From positions 2,108,001 to 2,172,000 of the forward strand of contig NZ_CP034450.1 of NCBI RefSeq assembly GCF_003952505.1: a stretch of DNA of 64,000 bases, written 5' to 3'. The notes beneath the pieces were generated by a model, which was not told the DNA's origin, made no database searches, and saw only the letters and a list, made by a program, of their open reading frames with translations. This DNA comes from Mesorhizobium sp. M4B.F.Ca.ET.058.02.1.1. GTDB taxonomy: Bacteria; Pseudomonadota; Alphaproteobacteria; Rhizobiales; Rhizobiaceae. Both the position numbers and the translations under genes were made by a program. The first letter of the stretch is position 1. Every line of letters starts with the position of its first letter. Positions 27,132 through 38,429 of the stretch are shown here, piece after piece.

Positions 27132-28739
27132 GTGGCCACATTGCAATCCCAAATCTCCCCAGCCTCCGACACGTTCCGCGCCAACGCCGAGCGCATGCGC
27201 GCCCTCGTCGCCGACATTTCCGAGAAGGCTGCAAGCATCGAACGCGGCGGCTCTGACGAAGCGCGCGAGCGCCATGTCGGGCGCGGCAAGCTCCTGCCTC
27301 GCGAGCGCCTTGCGCAGTTGCTAGACATCGGCTCGCCCTTCCTCGAGATCGGCCAGTTCGCGGCATGGTCGATGTATGGCGAGGACATTCCCGCCGCTGG
27401 CATCATCATCGGCATCGGCCGCGTCGAGGGCACGGAGGTGATGGTCGTCGTCAACGACGCCACTGTGAAGGGCGGCACCTACTATCCGCTGACGGTGAAG
27501 AAGCACCTGCGCGCGCAGGAGATCGCGCTGCAGAACAACCTGCCTTGCGTTTATCTGGTCGATAGCGGCGGCGCCAATCTGCCCAACCAGGACGAGGTGT
27601 TTCCCGACCGCGAGCATTTTGGCCGCATCTTCTACAACCAGGCCAACATGTCAGCGGCCGGCATCCCGCAGATCGCCTGCGTCATGGGTTCCTGCACGGC
27701 TGGCGGCGCCTATGTGCCGGCAATGTCGGACGAAACCATCATGGTCCGCAACCAGGCGACCATCTTCCTCGGCGGCCCGCCGCTGGTGAAAGCCGCGACC
27801 GGCGAGGATGTCAGCGCCGAGGAACTCGGCGGCGCCGACGTGCACACCAGGCTTTCGGGTGTCGCCGACCACTATGCGATGGATGACGAACATGCGCTGG
27901 CCATATGCCGGCGCATCATCAGGAATCTCAATCGGAACAAGGCGGTAAGTCTGAACTTACAGAAACCGAATCCGCCGCTTCATGACCCGCATGAACTCTA
28001 CGGCATCGTGCCGACGGACCTGCGCCAGCCCTATGACGTGCGCGAGGTGATCGCGCGCATCGTCGACGGCTCGGAGTTCGACGAGTTCAAGCAGAATTAC
28101 GGCACCACCTTGGTGACCGGCTTTGCCCATCTGCACGGCATGCCGGTCGGCATCCTCGGCAACAACGGCGTGCTGTTCTCGGAAAGCGCGCTGAAGGGCG
28201 CGCATTTCATCGAGCTCTGCTGCCAGCGCGGCATTCCGCTGGTCTTCCTGCAGAACATCACCGGCTTCATGGTGGGCAAGAAGTACGAAGCCGGCGGCAT
28301 CGCCAAGGATGGCGCCAAGCTGGTGATGGCGGTCGCCACCGCCAAGGTGCCGAAGGTGACGATGATCATCGGCGGTTCGTTCGGCGCCGGCAATTACGGC
28401 ATGTGCGGGCGGGCCTATTCGCCCCGCTTCCTGTGGATGTGGCCGAATGCGCGCATTTCGGTGATGGGCGGCGAGCAGGCGGCAACGGTGCTGGCGATGG
28501 TCAAGCGTGAGGGTATCGAACGCAAGGGCGGTGAATGGAGCGCCGAGGAGGAAGCCAAATTCAGGAAGCCGATCCTGATGAAATACGAGCATGAGGGCCA
28601 CCCGCTCTATTCCTCGGCGAGGCTGTGGGACGACGGCATCATCGATCCGGCGAAGGCGCGCGAGGTGCTGGCGCTCAGCCTTTCCGCCGCGCTCAATGCC
28701 GGGATCGAGGAGACGCGCTTCGGCGTGTTCAGGATGTGA
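27132..28739 (+). CDS. liuB: 3-methylcrotonyl-CoA carboxylase, carboxyltransferase (beta) subunit
   Basis: Moves CO2 from carboxybiotin to 3-methylcrotonyl-CoA, giving 3-methylglutaconyl-CoA in leucine degradation. The 535-residue product has the two crotonase-like halves of carboxyltransferases. It begins with [20 protein letters not shown], has [20 protein letters not shown] and [17 protein letters not shown] in the N half, and [20 protein letters not shown] and [20 protein letters not shown] in the C half. VDSGGANLP is typical of methylcrotonyl- rather than propionyl-CoA carboxylase. The start is GTG at 27132 after a GAGAGGAAC site. The macrodomain gene begins one base after its stop. Confidence 0.95.
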   Translation: MATLQSQISPASDTFRANAERMRALVADISEKAASIERGGSDEARERHVGRGKLLPRERLAQLLDIGSPFLEIGQFAAWSMYGEDIPAAGIIIGIGRVEGTEVMVVVNDATVKGGTYYPLTVKKHLRAQEIALQNNLPCVYLVDSGGANLPNQDEVFPDREHFGRIFYNQANMSAAGIPQIACVMGSCTAGGAYVPAMSDETIMVRNQATIFLGGPPLVKAATGEDVSAEELGGADVHTRLSGVADHYAMDDEHALAICRRIIRNLNRNKAVSLNLQKPNPPLHDPHELYGIVPTDLRQPYDVREVIARIVDGSEFDEFKQNYGTTLVTGFAHLHGMPVGILGNNGVLFSESALKGAHFIELCCQRGIPLVFLQNITGFMVGKKYEAGGIAKDGAKLVMAVATAKVPKVTMIIGGSFGAGNYGMCGRAYSPRFLWMWPNARISVMGGEQAATVLAMVKREGIERKGGEWSAEEEAKFRKPILMKYEHEGHPLYSSARLWDDGIIDPAKAREVLALSLSAALNAGIEETRFGVFRM

Positions 28740-28740
28740 G

Positions 28741-29280
<540 letters not shown>

Positions 29281-29385
29281 GCGGCAGGGACGATTTACAG
29301 TTTCAAATAGGACTTTTCGATTTCGGACTAGCCGCACCGAAAAATAGACGCTACTGCTCACCCTGCATTTTGCTATGGGCATGGG

Positions 29386-29769
29386 GTGAAAATGAAGCCG
29401 AATTATCTTCGACGGACGACTGTTTCGATACTTGCGGGATTGCTTATATGCGCTGCGGCCGGAGCCGGCGCGGCGCAATCGCTGGCCGGGAAGGTCGGCG
29501 ACAAACGATTCACTCCGTATTTGCCGGGCAGCGCGAAGGACGAATGCACCAGGGCCTACAAGGACTATGTGGCTGCAAGTGGCCATTCGGCCTATGCAAC
29601 GACCTTCTATTCGCGCGTCGTCGACCTCTACATCATCTGCGGCTCGGGACTGAACGCTCCGTCGCAAAAGGCCGCGGAAGAGCGGGCGCTACGATCCTGC
29701 CAGGCGGGCTTGAAGAGGTGGAGGGTCAAGACCGCGAGCGGGGGCTGCGAAATCGCAGCTTCGAAGTAG
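29386..29769 (+). CDS. Small periplasmic hypothetical protein
   Basis: A 127-residue exported protein with signal peptide (RRTTVSILAGLLICAAAGAG, cut near GAAQS). The mature part has three cysteines in a spread pattern (DECTRAYKDY, YIICGSGLN, LRSCQAGLKRW), with a fourth in GGCEIAASK, so two disulfides are possible. The first ATG is 29386; one at 29392 is equally possible. I do not recognise a function. It lies between the macrodomain and mccA genes on the same strand and may be read through as part of the operon. Confidence 0.65.
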   Translation: MKMKPNYLRRTTVSILAGLLICAAAGAGAAQSLAGKVGDKRFTPYLPGSAKDECTRAYKDYVAASGHSAYATTFYSRVVDLYIICGSGLNAPSQKAAEERALRSCQAGLKRWRVKTASGGCEIAASK

Positions 29770-29818
29770 GCCGACGCTCGCCCGACTGGCGCCGACCGAG
29801 GCAAAACCGGGGAGCTCC

Positions 29819-31795
<1,977 letters not shown>

Positions 31796-31797
31796 AA

Positions 31798-31820
31798 ATG
31801 GCCGGGATGAGCCCGGCCAT
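31798..31820 (-). terminator. Hairpin between liuD and the binding-protein gene
   Basis: ATGGCCGGG (31798-31806), loop ATGAG and CCCGGCCAT (31812-31820) form a 9-bp stem. Read on the minus strand it is followed by TTTCATTT, so it fits an intrinsic terminator for the minus-strand binding-protein gene whose stop is 21 bases away. It may also help end the liuD transcript. Confidence 0.7.
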
Positions 31821-31841
31821 CTCAATCCGGATGCAGAACGA

Positions 31842-32963
31842 CTACGGCTGGATCGGCGCGTATTTGCCATCGTGCCACTGGTTGATGTCGTAGCTGGCGT
31901 TCTTCAGGTCGCCCTTCTCGTCGAAGACGACGTCGCCGACCACGGTGCTGATCGGCTGGCCGTTCTTCAGCGCTTCGGCGACCTTGGCCGGATCGTCGCT
32001 GCCGGCGCGCTTGATGCCCTCGGCGAAGGCCTGGACCACGGCATAGGAGAACAGTGTGAAGCCTTCCGGTGCGAAGCCGCCGGCCTTGATCTTGGCGACG
32101 GCATCCTTGGCCTGGGGCTTCGCCTGCGGATCCGACGGGAAGACGAACATCGTGCCTTCGCCGGCCGGGCCGGAAACCTGCCAGAATTCCGGTGTGGCGA
32201 TCGAGTCCGGCATGATCAGCTGGAACTTGACGTTCTGCTCGGCCGCCTGGCGCAGGATGAGGCCGGCTTCCGGATGGTAGCCGCCAAAATAGACGACGTC
32301 GGCCTTCAGCTCCTTCAGCTTGGTGACAAGGGCGGAATAGTCCTTCTCGCCGGCATTGATGCCTTCGTAATCCACTTCCTTGAGGCCGCCGGCATTCATC
32401 GTCGCCTTGACGGCGTCGGCCACGCCCTGGCCGTAGGCGCTCTTGTCATGCAGGATGACGACGTTCTTGCCGGCATATTTCTTGGCGATCCACGGACCGA
32501 TGAAGGCGCCCTGCGCATCGTCGCGCGTATAGAGGCGCATGATCGTCGGCCAGCCGGCCTTGGCCGCGGCATCGGTCAGCTCCGGATTTGAGGAGGCCGG
32601 GCTCATCATCAGCGTGCCGGCCTCGGCATAGACGGCGGAGGCGGGAATGCTGGAACCCGAGCAGGCATGGCCGTCGACGAATTTGGTGCCGTCGGCGACG
32701 ATGCGATTGGCGACCGAAACCGCCTGCTTCGGATCGCATTGGTCGTCCTGAACGTCGAGCTTGATCTGGTTGCCGTTGACACCGCCGGAGGCGTTGATGG
32801 CGTCGGCGGCGGCCTGGGCGCCCTGCTTGAACTGGTCGCCGATGGTGGCGAGCTGGCCGGTCATCGGACCAACCACGGAAATGGTGATGTCATCGGCGAA
32901 GGCCAAGGGCGCGCTCATCATCAGGCCCAATGCGGCCGCGCTCAAAATACCCAATTTTTTCAT
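31842..32963 (-). CDS. Branched-chain amino acid ABC transporter substrate-binding protein (LivK-like)
   Basis: A periplasmic type I binding protein of 373 residues with signal peptide MKKLGILSAAALGLMMSAPL cut near AFADD. The family pattern is clear: VVGPMTGQLATIGDQFKQGA, AADAINASGGVNGNQIKLDV, then VQDDQCDPKQAVSVANRIV and FVDGHACSGSSIPASAVYAE. It ends with the Liv-type YDINQWHDGKYAPI. It supplies leucine, isoleucine, valine or related amides to a LivHMGF permease that is not in this window. I used the ATG at 32963 after GGAGG; in-frame codons upstream encode no signal. It is convergent with the leucine-degradation operon. Confidence 0.92.
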   Translation of the reverse strand: MKKLGILSAAALGLMMSAPLAFADDITISVVGPMTGQLATIGDQFKQGAQAAADAINASGGVNGNQIKLDVQDDQCDPKQAVSVANRIVADGTKFVDGHACSGSSIPASAVYAEAGTLMMSPASSNPELTDAAAKAGWPTIMRLYTRDDAQGAFIGPWIAKKYAGKNVVILHDKSAYGQGVADAVKATMNAGGLKEVDYEGINAGEKDYSALVTKLKELKADVVYFGGYHPEAGLILRQAAEQNVKFQLIMPDSIATPEFWQVSGPAGEGTMFVFPSDPQAKPQAKDAVAKIKAGGFAPEGFTLFSYAVVQAFAEGIKRAGSDDPAKVAEALKNGQPISTVVGDVVFDEKGDLKNASYDINQWHDGKYAPIQP

Positions 32964-33108
32964 AGCGATAGAACTCCTCCACTGGCGCGCGGCCGTTTCG
33001 GCCGCGCTTCTTTCAGAGAGGCCGGACAATTTCATCCTTCGCCCGGCATGTCTTGGCGCATTGCCGGCACTCGATTGGGCCTGCAATGTATCGCGAACCG
33101 CCTAAAAC

Positions 33109-33154
33109 GGCAAAAGCCGCGCCGGCCTTGTCCCGGCCGGTCGCAGCTTTTGCC
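33109..33154. promoter_or_regulatory. Long hairpin in the leader of the binding-protein gene
   Basis: GGCAAAAGC (33109-33117) pairs with GCTTTTGCC (33146-33154), and inside them GCCGGCC/GGCCGG extends the fold. It lies about 150 bases upstream of the binding-protein start and about 130 bases downstream of the Sel1-like gene, both on the minus strand. On the minus strand the hairpin is followed by GTTTTAGG. It could end the Sel1-gene transcript or act as an attenuator for the binding-protein gene. Confidence 0.5.
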
Positions 33155-33280
33155 AATCGAGCTTCCCCGAACACTCCCGCGCCCGGTCGCATCCCTGTCT
33201 TCCTGTTCGTCCGACCGTCTTGCCGCGGCCTTGTCCCTGGCGCCGGCCGTCTGCGCGGCCTTGGCCCCCTCGGATATCCC

Positions 33281-33547
33281 TCAGTGCATCGTCATCCATT
33301 CGCGCGCTTCGCGCAGCGCCCTGGCGATCTCGGCCTTCGACATTGCCGCTGACAGTTCGGAGCGCAGCTCAGCGGCGCGGACCGAACCCTTGATCGCGGC
33401 GATGTTGAACCATTTGTGGGCGGCAACGACGTCGGTCTCGCAGTCGCGGCCGGTCGCATACATCATGCCCAGTTCGAAAAGAATGTCGGCCTGGGCGGTT
33501 GCTCCCATGGCGCCGAAGCCGCCTTCAAGCATTTCAAAACGTGCCAT
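33281..33547 (-). CDS. Small Sel1-repeat protein
   Basis: An 88-residue protein with one clear Sel1-like repeat: ADILFELGMMYATGRDCETD followed by VVAAHKWFNIAAIKGSVRAA. Then comes a charged helix (ELSAAMSKAEIARALREARE). Sel1 repeats are TPR-like protein-binding helices. The ATG at 33547 follows AGGGGA. Single-repeat proteins of this size are conserved in rhizobia, but I know of no assigned partner. No signal peptide, so cytoplasmic. Confidence 0.8.
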   Translation of the reverse strand: MARFEMLEGGFGAMGATAQADILFELGMMYATGRDCETDVVAAHKWFNIAAIKGSVRAAELRSELSAAMSKAEIARALREAREWMTMH

Positions 33548-33979
33548 TTCAATCCCCTGTCTGGCTCCCGAGAGCTGCCTCCTTCTGTCCCTTGGTATCC
33601 CTCGGGGGCCGCTCTTTCGATGCTTTCGAGGATGAAGCCGAGCCTTGAATCCGTCGTTAAATGGCGTGCTTAATTTGAGGAAAACAAAGCTAAAACAAGA
33701 GGTAAACGCTTAAATTCGTTAAGCATACAAAGCCCGCAGTTGAGCCTGTTTGCGGCAAATTTGACGAAAACTTCTAACGACCGGATCAAGACTCCGCTAA
33801 CCACGGGAACCAAAGACCACGAAGCGGCCCGTTCATTTCCGCGTTGAAGAGGGCGGCAAAATCCTGCAACCTTCCCCGGCGGCACCGCTTTTGTTTTGCC
33901 GGAAGCTGGACTAGCTTACGTTTGCGTAAGGGGTAGGAAGGCGGGACGGGGCCCACCTGAACCTATAGGGAGGACAGAC
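33548..33979. promoter_or_regulatory. Divergent intergenic region with a CTTACG-N4-CGTAAG palindrome
   Basis: No gene is evident between the Sel1 gene and the DUF2147 gene. At 33915-33930 CTTACG and CGTAAG flank TTTG, a 16-base inverted repeat 50 bases before the DUF2147 start. It resembles the TTACGTNNACGTAA-like sites described for acyl-CoA-metabolism regulators of alphaproteobacteria. The downstream gene is not a known target, so its regulator is unknown. Confidence 0.45.
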
Positions 33980-34321
33980 ATGTTGCGAAAAGTGAGCCTG
34001 GCCGTGGCGGCCACCTTGATCATGGCCGGCGCGGCCTTTGCCGATCCGATCGAGGGCAATTGGAAGACGCAATCCGGCGAGACGGCGGCGATCGGCGGCG
34101 GCGGCGCGTTTTCCATCACGCTGAAGACCGGCAAGTTCGCCGGCAAGACGATCGGCTCGCTGAAGGCGGCCGGCGACAACAAATATGCCGGCAGCATAAC
34201 CGACCCGGAAACAGACAAGACCTATGCCGGCAAGGCGACGCTTTCGGGCACCTCGCTCAAGATGAGCGGCTGCGTGCTCGGCGGCCTGCTCTGCAAGAGC
34301 CAGACCTGGCACAAGCTCTGA
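33980..34321 (+). CDS. DUF2147-family periplasmic protein
   Basis: A 113-residue exported protein. Signal peptide LRKVSLAVAATLIMAGAAFA is cut before DPIEGNWKT, and the mature protein has the DUF2147 pattern: IEGNWKTQSG, AGSITDPETDKTYAGKATLS, SGCVLGGLLCKSQTWHKL. In the family this is a small lipocalin-like barrel of unknown function. The two Cys near the C-terminus could form a disulfide. The ATG at 33980 follows AGGGAGGA; the open frame upstream lacks a signal. An intrinsic terminator follows. Confidence 0.85.
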   Translation: MLRKVSLAVAATLIMAGAAFADPIEGNWKTQSGETAAIGGGGAFSITLKTGKFAGKTIGSLKAAGDNKYAGSITDPETDKTYAGKATLSGTSLKMSGCVLGGLLCKSQTWHKL

Positions 34322-34346
34322 TCGGCGCCTTCGCCGCCATCACCTG

Positions 34347-34378
34347 AAAACGGGGCCTTCGCGGCCCCGTTTTCTTTT
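34347..34378 (+). terminator. Rho-independent terminator after the DUF2147 gene
   Basis: AAAACGGGGCC (34347-34357), loop TTCGC and GGCCCCGTTTT (34363-34373) then CTTTTTC. An 11-bp stem with flanking A and T tracts, so it may work in both directions. It lies 25 bases after the stop codon. Confidence 0.88.
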
Positions 34379-34501
34379 TCGGCGGCAGGCGCGCCACCAA
34401 ATTTTCAGCAACGAACTTGAACCGCAGATGAATACCGGCATCAGAGCCGGTTCAGCGGCGCTCGGGCATTCTCCTCGGCATTGAAGGAGAGGACCAACGC
34501 A

Positions 34502-34654
34502 ATGCTCGCCCGCCGCTTCACCATCGTCTGCCTGCTGATGAGCCTATTCGGCATGCTCTTCGCCATCCTGGTGGCCGAGGCCGGACGCCCGGCCCGCGCC
34601 TGGGATGGCGCCAATGCCTGCCGGCCGGGCTGCATGAACCATTTCATCCGCTGA
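34502..34654 (+). CDS. Small membrane or secreted protein, 50 residues
   Basis: A short frame with a strong AAGGAGAGG site ten bases before its ATG. It reads MLARRFTIVCLLMSLFGMLF then AILVAEAGRPARAWDGANAC and ends MNHFIR. The first 27 residues form one hydrophobic segment, either a signal anchor or a signal peptide cut near ARA. The mature part has two cysteines (ANACRPGC). I do not recognise a family. It is followed 32 bases later by another small hydrophobic protein gene on the same strand. Confidence 0.55.
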   Translation: MLARRFTIVCLLMSLFGMLFAILVAEAGRPARAWDGANACRPGCMNHFIR

Positions 34655-34686
34655 ACCGACCAACCCTCAAACGAGAAGCAACGACC

Positions 34687-34881
34687 ATGAACCGCATCAC
34701 CACCAGCGCCCTGAACATCCTCCGGCTCCTGCCGCGGGCGGCGCTCATCCTGATGCTGCTTGCCGCCCCGGTGCTGGCGGTGCCGATGATGCGGGCCGAT
34801 AACGGCTCGACGATCGAGGCCCCCTCGCCGCGGAAGTCGGGCGTCGGCTTCGTGTTGCTGGTCTCCCTGCAGCGCGGCTGA
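34687..34881 (+). CDS. Small membrane protein, 64 residues
   Basis: A second short frame in tandem, ATG at 34687 with GAGAAG upstream. It reads MNRITTSALNILRLLPRAAL, then ILMLLAAPVLAVPMMRADNG and ends LLVSLQRG. One clear membrane segment covers about residues 13-33, followed by a polar tail with a short second hydrophobic patch. Function unknown. Together with the preceding small gene it may form a two-gene unit. Confidence 0.5.
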   Translation: MNRITTSALNILRLLPRAALILMLLAAPVLAVPMMRADNGSTIEAPSPRKSGVGFVLLVSLQRG

Positions 34882-35019
34882 AACACGTCGATACTCAGGC
34901 GAGGCCGAGGCTGATCTGATCTCACTTCCATCTCAAGACGCGGACAAAAATCGGCACTTTGGCCGCCTTCGCGCCCGCCTCCCCCTCCCAACCGCTCTTC
35001 CAACTCTCTATATTGAGCC

Positions 35020-36522
35020 ATGGAAAAGCGAATCTACCCCCAAGCCATCGAATCGGTCGTCATGCCTGAGCCTTTCGGCAGGCAGAGTTTCAACGACGCC
35101 AAGAAGGCGGTCGCGGCCTTGCAGGTGCTTTACGACCGCAACACCAAGTTCCTGCGCGATTCCTTCGCGGCACTGGCCGCCGGCGGCGACAGCAACAAGC
35201 GCTACCGGGCCTTCTATCCCGAGATCGGCGTCACCACGACCTCCTTCAGCCAGGTCGACTCGCGACAGGCCTATGGCCACATGCCGACGCCCGGACATTT
35301 CTCGACCACCATCACCCAGCCGGCGCTGTTCGAAAACTACCTTGTCGAGCAGCTTCGGCTGATCATGCGCAACCATGGCGTCCAGGTAACGGTGTCGGAA
35401 TCGACCACGCCTATTCCGCTGCATTTCGCCTTCCTGGAGGGCACCTATGTCGACGGCAGCGCCGCCGAGCGTATCCAGCGGCCGATCCGCGACCTGTTCG
35501 ACGTGCCGGACCTCGACGGCACTGACGACCAGATCGCCAACGGCACGTTCGAAGTGGCGTTCGGCGAGCCGCGGCCGCTGGCGCCGTTCACGGCGCAGCG
35601 CATCGACTATTCGCTGCACCGCATGACGCATTACACCGCGACCAGCCCGCAGCATTTCCAGAACTTCGTGCTGTTCACCAACTACCAGTTCTACATCGAC
35701 GAATTTGTCGCCCGCGCACGCGATCTGATGGAGAATGGCGGCGGCGGATATGCCGAATTCATCGAACCCGGCAACGTGATCACCCATGCCGGGTCGAGCG
35801 TGCCCGCCGAAGGCACGCCGCCGCAACGCCTGCCGCAGATGCCGGCCTATCATCTGAAGAAGCCCGGCCATGGCGGCATCACCATGGTCAATATCGGCGT
35901 CGGTCCCTCCAACGCCAAGACGATCACCGACCATATCGCGGTGCTGAGGCCGCACGCCTGGTTGATGCTCGGCCACTGCGCCGGCCTGCGCAACACGCAG
36001 GCGCTTGGCGACTATGTGCTGGCGCATGCCTATGTGCGCGAGGACCATGTGCTGGACGACGACCTGCCGGTCTGGGTGCCGATCCCCCCGCTAGCCGAGA
36101 TCCAGGTGGCACTGCAGGAAGCGGTCGCCGAGGTCACCGGGCTTTCCGGCTACGACCTCAAACGCATCATGCGCACCGGCACCGTCGCCACCATCGACAA
36201 CCGCAACTGGGAGCTACGCGACCAGCGCGGACCGGTGCAGCGGCTGTCGCAGTCGCGCGCCATCGCGCTCGACATGGAATCGGCGACCATCGCCGCCAAC
36301 GGCTTCCGCTTCCGCGTGCCCTACGGCACGCTGCTGTGCGTCTCCGACAAGCCGCTGCATGGCGAGCTGAAGCTGCCGGGCATGGCGACCGAGTTCTACA
36401 AAAGGCAAGTGGCGCAGCATCTCACGATTGGCATCAAGGCGATGGAGAAGCTGGCCGGAATGCCTATGGAGCGGCTGCATTCGCGCAAACTCAGGAGCTT
36501 TTCCGAGACTGCCTTCCAATAG
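35020..36522 (+). CDS. amn: AMP nucleosidase
   Basis: Hydrolyses AMP to adenine and ribose 5-phosphate, controlling AMP level and purine salvage. The 500-residue protein matches Amn. The N-terminal domain begins YPQAIESVVMPEPFGRQSF and has YGHMPTPGHFSTTITQPALF. The C-terminal phosphorylase-like domain has GGITMVNIGVGPSNAKTITD, LMLGHCAGLR and ALDMESATIAANGFRFRVPY, with its nucleoside-binding Glu, then LLCVSDKPLHGELKLPG. Length is normal. Start MEKRIYPQ at 35020. Confidence 0.95.
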   Translation: MEKRIYPQAIESVVMPEPFGRQSFNDAKKAVAALQVLYDRNTKFLRDSFAALAAGGDSNKRYRAFYPEIGVTTTSFSQVDSRQAYGHMPTPGHFSTTITQPALFENYLVEQLRLIMRNHGVQVTVSESTTPIPLHFAFLEGTYVDGSAAERIQRPIRDLFDVPDLDGTDDQIANGTFEVAFGEPRPLAPFTAQRIDYSLHRMTHYTATSPQHFQNFVLFTNYQFYIDEFVARARDLMENGGGGYAEFIEPGNVITHAGSSVPAEGTPPQRLPQMPAYHLKKPGHGGITMVNIGVGPSNAKTITDHIAVLRPHAWLMLGHCAGLRNTQALGDYVLAHAYVREDHVLDDDLPVWVPIPPLAEIQVALQEAVAEVTGLSGYDLKRIMRTGTVATIDNRNWELRDQRGPVQRLSQSRAIALDMESATIAANGFRFRVPYGTLLCVSDKPLHGELKLPGMATEFYKRQVAQHLTIGIKAMEKLAGMPMERLHSRKLRSFSETAFQ

Positions 36523-36659
36523 GCGGTCACCAGCTGCAAAAACCGGCTAGGCAACTCGTCGTCTTGATCGGGCCGCAATTTGACGGATAAGCAAGCCGGA
36601 CAGGTTGCCAGCGGCATTGAGTAGTCAGGCAGATGAGATCAGGTGGATCGCGCTCTAAC

Positions 36660-37670
36660 ATGACAGCCGGGGTGACATTCCTGGCGATGATGGCGTTCGC
36701 GGCCGCCCTGATTGCCGGGTTTTTCGGCACGCTGCATCCGGCCTTCGATTCCTTCTCGCATTTCCGCGTTCATCTGGCCGTGCTGATCGCGCTCCTGGCG
36801 CTGCCCTTGCTTGCAACCCCGTTTCGCCTGCAGGCGGCCGCGGCACTGCTGTTCGCCATCGCCAGCTTCGCCACGACGCTGAGCGCGCTACCCAGGCTGT
36901 GGCCGGTGCAGGCGGACGCCAAACCGGCCGACCAGATCGTCTACAGCCTGCTGCAGATGAACCTGCGCTACGACAATCCGACGCCGAAGAAAGTGCTGTC
37001 GCTGATAGGGCGGACCAATCCCGACGTGATCACCCTCGACGAGGTGTCGGAGATGTGGACGACCGAGCTTGGCTATATCACCAGCGCCTATCCCTACCGG
37101 ATCCTTTGTCCCTATCCGAACGGCGTGTTCGGCGTTGCGCTGCTCTCCAGGCGTCCGTTCGTCGCGGGGACCGGGCCGCATTGCGAGCGGCGCGGGGCGA
37201 TGGCGATCGCGAGCGTCGACTTCGGCGGTGTCAGCGCCGATGTCGCCGCGATCCATCTCAGCTGGCCATGGCCGCGCGAGCAGTCCTGGCAGATCGGTGA
37301 ACTGTCGGAGCAGCTCGCCTCGCTTGGCGAGACGGCGATCATGGCCGGCGACTGCAACGCCGTGCCGTGGAGCGCGGCGGTGCGGCGTGTCGCGGCGCTC
37401 GGCAAGCTCACCGTCATGCCGTCGGCCGGACCGACCTGGATGTACATCAAGCTGCCGGATGTCCTGCGGCGCTTCGCCGGCCTGCCGATCGACCAGGTGT
37501 TCAGCAAGGGCGGGGTGATCATCCATTCGGCGACGCGGCTCGAAGAAACCGGCTCCGATCATCTTCCCGTGCTGGTGGAGTTTTCGCTGCGTCCGCAAGA
37601 GAACAAGCCGGACGACGAGCATGAGACGGCGCTGGCGGCCGTCAAACAACCGGGCAAGACGCTGCGCTAG
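36660..37670 (+). CDS. Membrane-anchored endonuclease/exonuclease/phosphatase-family protein
   Basis: The N-terminal 90 residues form about three membrane helices (GVTFLAMMAFAAALIAGFFG, LAVLIALLALPLLATPFRLQ, AAALLFAIASFATTLSALPR). An EEP domain follows in the periplasm: LLQMNLRYDNPTPKKVL (metal Asn), NPDVITLDEVSEMW (catalytic Glu), AAIHLSWPWP, IMAGDCNAVPWSA and the terminal GSDHLPVLVEFSL. The family includes phosphodiesterases for lipids and nucleic acids; the substrate here is unknown. I prefer the ATG at 36660 (MTAGVTFLAMM) because it places the hydrophobic segment at the start; an ATG at 36633 adds nine residues. Confidence 0.85.
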   Translation: MTAGVTFLAMMAFAAALIAGFFGTLHPAFDSFSHFRVHLAVLIALLALPLLATPFRLQAAAALLFAIASFATTLSALPRLWPVQADAKPADQIVYSLLQMNLRYDNPTPKKVLSLIGRTNPDVITLDEVSEMWTTELGYITSAYPYRILCPYPNGVFGVALLSRRPFVAGTGPHCERRGAMAIASVDFGGVSADVAAIHLSWPWPREQSWQIGELSEQLASLGETAIMAGDCNAVPWSAAVRRVAALGKLTVMPSAGPTWMYIKLPDVLRRFAGLPIDQVFSKGGVIIHSATRLEETGSDHLPVLVEFSLRPQENKPDDEHETALAAVKQPGKTLR

Positions 37671-37689
37671 CGCTGCGTTCCTTCGATCC

Positions 37690-38289
37690 TCAAGGCTTGA
37701 TCAAGGCATCCACCAGATGCTCGACATGGCCGCCATTGCGGTGCTCGCGGGCGTCGAAGGCCCTTTGCTTCGCCTCGTATTCGGCGTAGACGGCGTTGAT
37801 ACGCCGTCTCGCCTCCTGGCGGGTGCCGGTGCAAAACCAGTTGTCGGCAAGCTTGAGCCGACGGACCGACTTCGCGGTGGCCTGCATCATGCGCCTGGCG
37901 ATGCGGCCATGCGTCTCCTCATGCGCACGGACGCCGGCGAAGAACCGCTTCCAGCGGCGTTCGAGCGCGGCACTGGCCGGCTGCGCCAGACGCGGATAGG
38001 TGTAGGTGAGGTCGAGCACGCCGTCGGCCTGCCGCAGGTGGCAGACTCCATCGGTGCGGCTGATGGCGAGGTCCCAATTCACCGTATAGGCGGTGTCGGC
38101 GATGGCGCGGGTCATGAAGCCATGCTTGGGGCCGTTGCGGTCCATCGCCGCGACCAGGGCCACGCCTGTTGTACCTGATATCTCGTAGGTGCGCGTCTTG
38201 ACCAGCAGCTTGGTGCCGGCCGATGCTATGGGGCTGAAACTGCACAGGACGCCAATCGCCGCAAGGCATGCCAGAACCGAAACGCGCAT
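37690..38289 (-). CDS. DUF922 putative periplasmic metalloprotease
   Basis: A 199-residue protein with signal peptide MRVSVLACLAAIGVLCSF, cut near SPIASAG. DUF922 proteins carry a zincin-like HExxH; here it reads AHEETHGRIARRM near residue 130, so the metal-binding His pair and Glu are present. Other segments are TRTYEISGTTGVALVAAMDR and YTVNWDLAISRTDGVC. The ATG at 38289 starts the signal; upstream codons are not part of it. Convergent with the EEP gene. Substrate unknown. Confidence 0.85.
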   Translation of the reverse strand: MRVSVLACLAAIGVLCSFSPIASAGTKLLVKTRTYEISGTTGVALVAAMDRNGPKHGFMTRAIADTAYTVNWDLAISRTDGVCHLRQADGVLDLTYTYPRLAQPASAALERRWKRFFAGVRAHEETHGRIARRMMQATAKSVRRLKLADNWFCTGTRQEARRRINAVYAEYEAKQRAFDAREHRNGGHVEHLVDALIKP

Positions 38290-38429
38290 GGCCTTCCTCC
38301 ACTCGTCAGGGAAGGGAAACACAAGCGCGCCGCGGTTTCAACAGGCCCGTTACATGCCCCGATAGACTGGCCCTCGCCGGCTTTTGTTTGAGCGGCGGTC
38401 GAGACGGCCGGGTCAGGCGTCTGCCTGTC

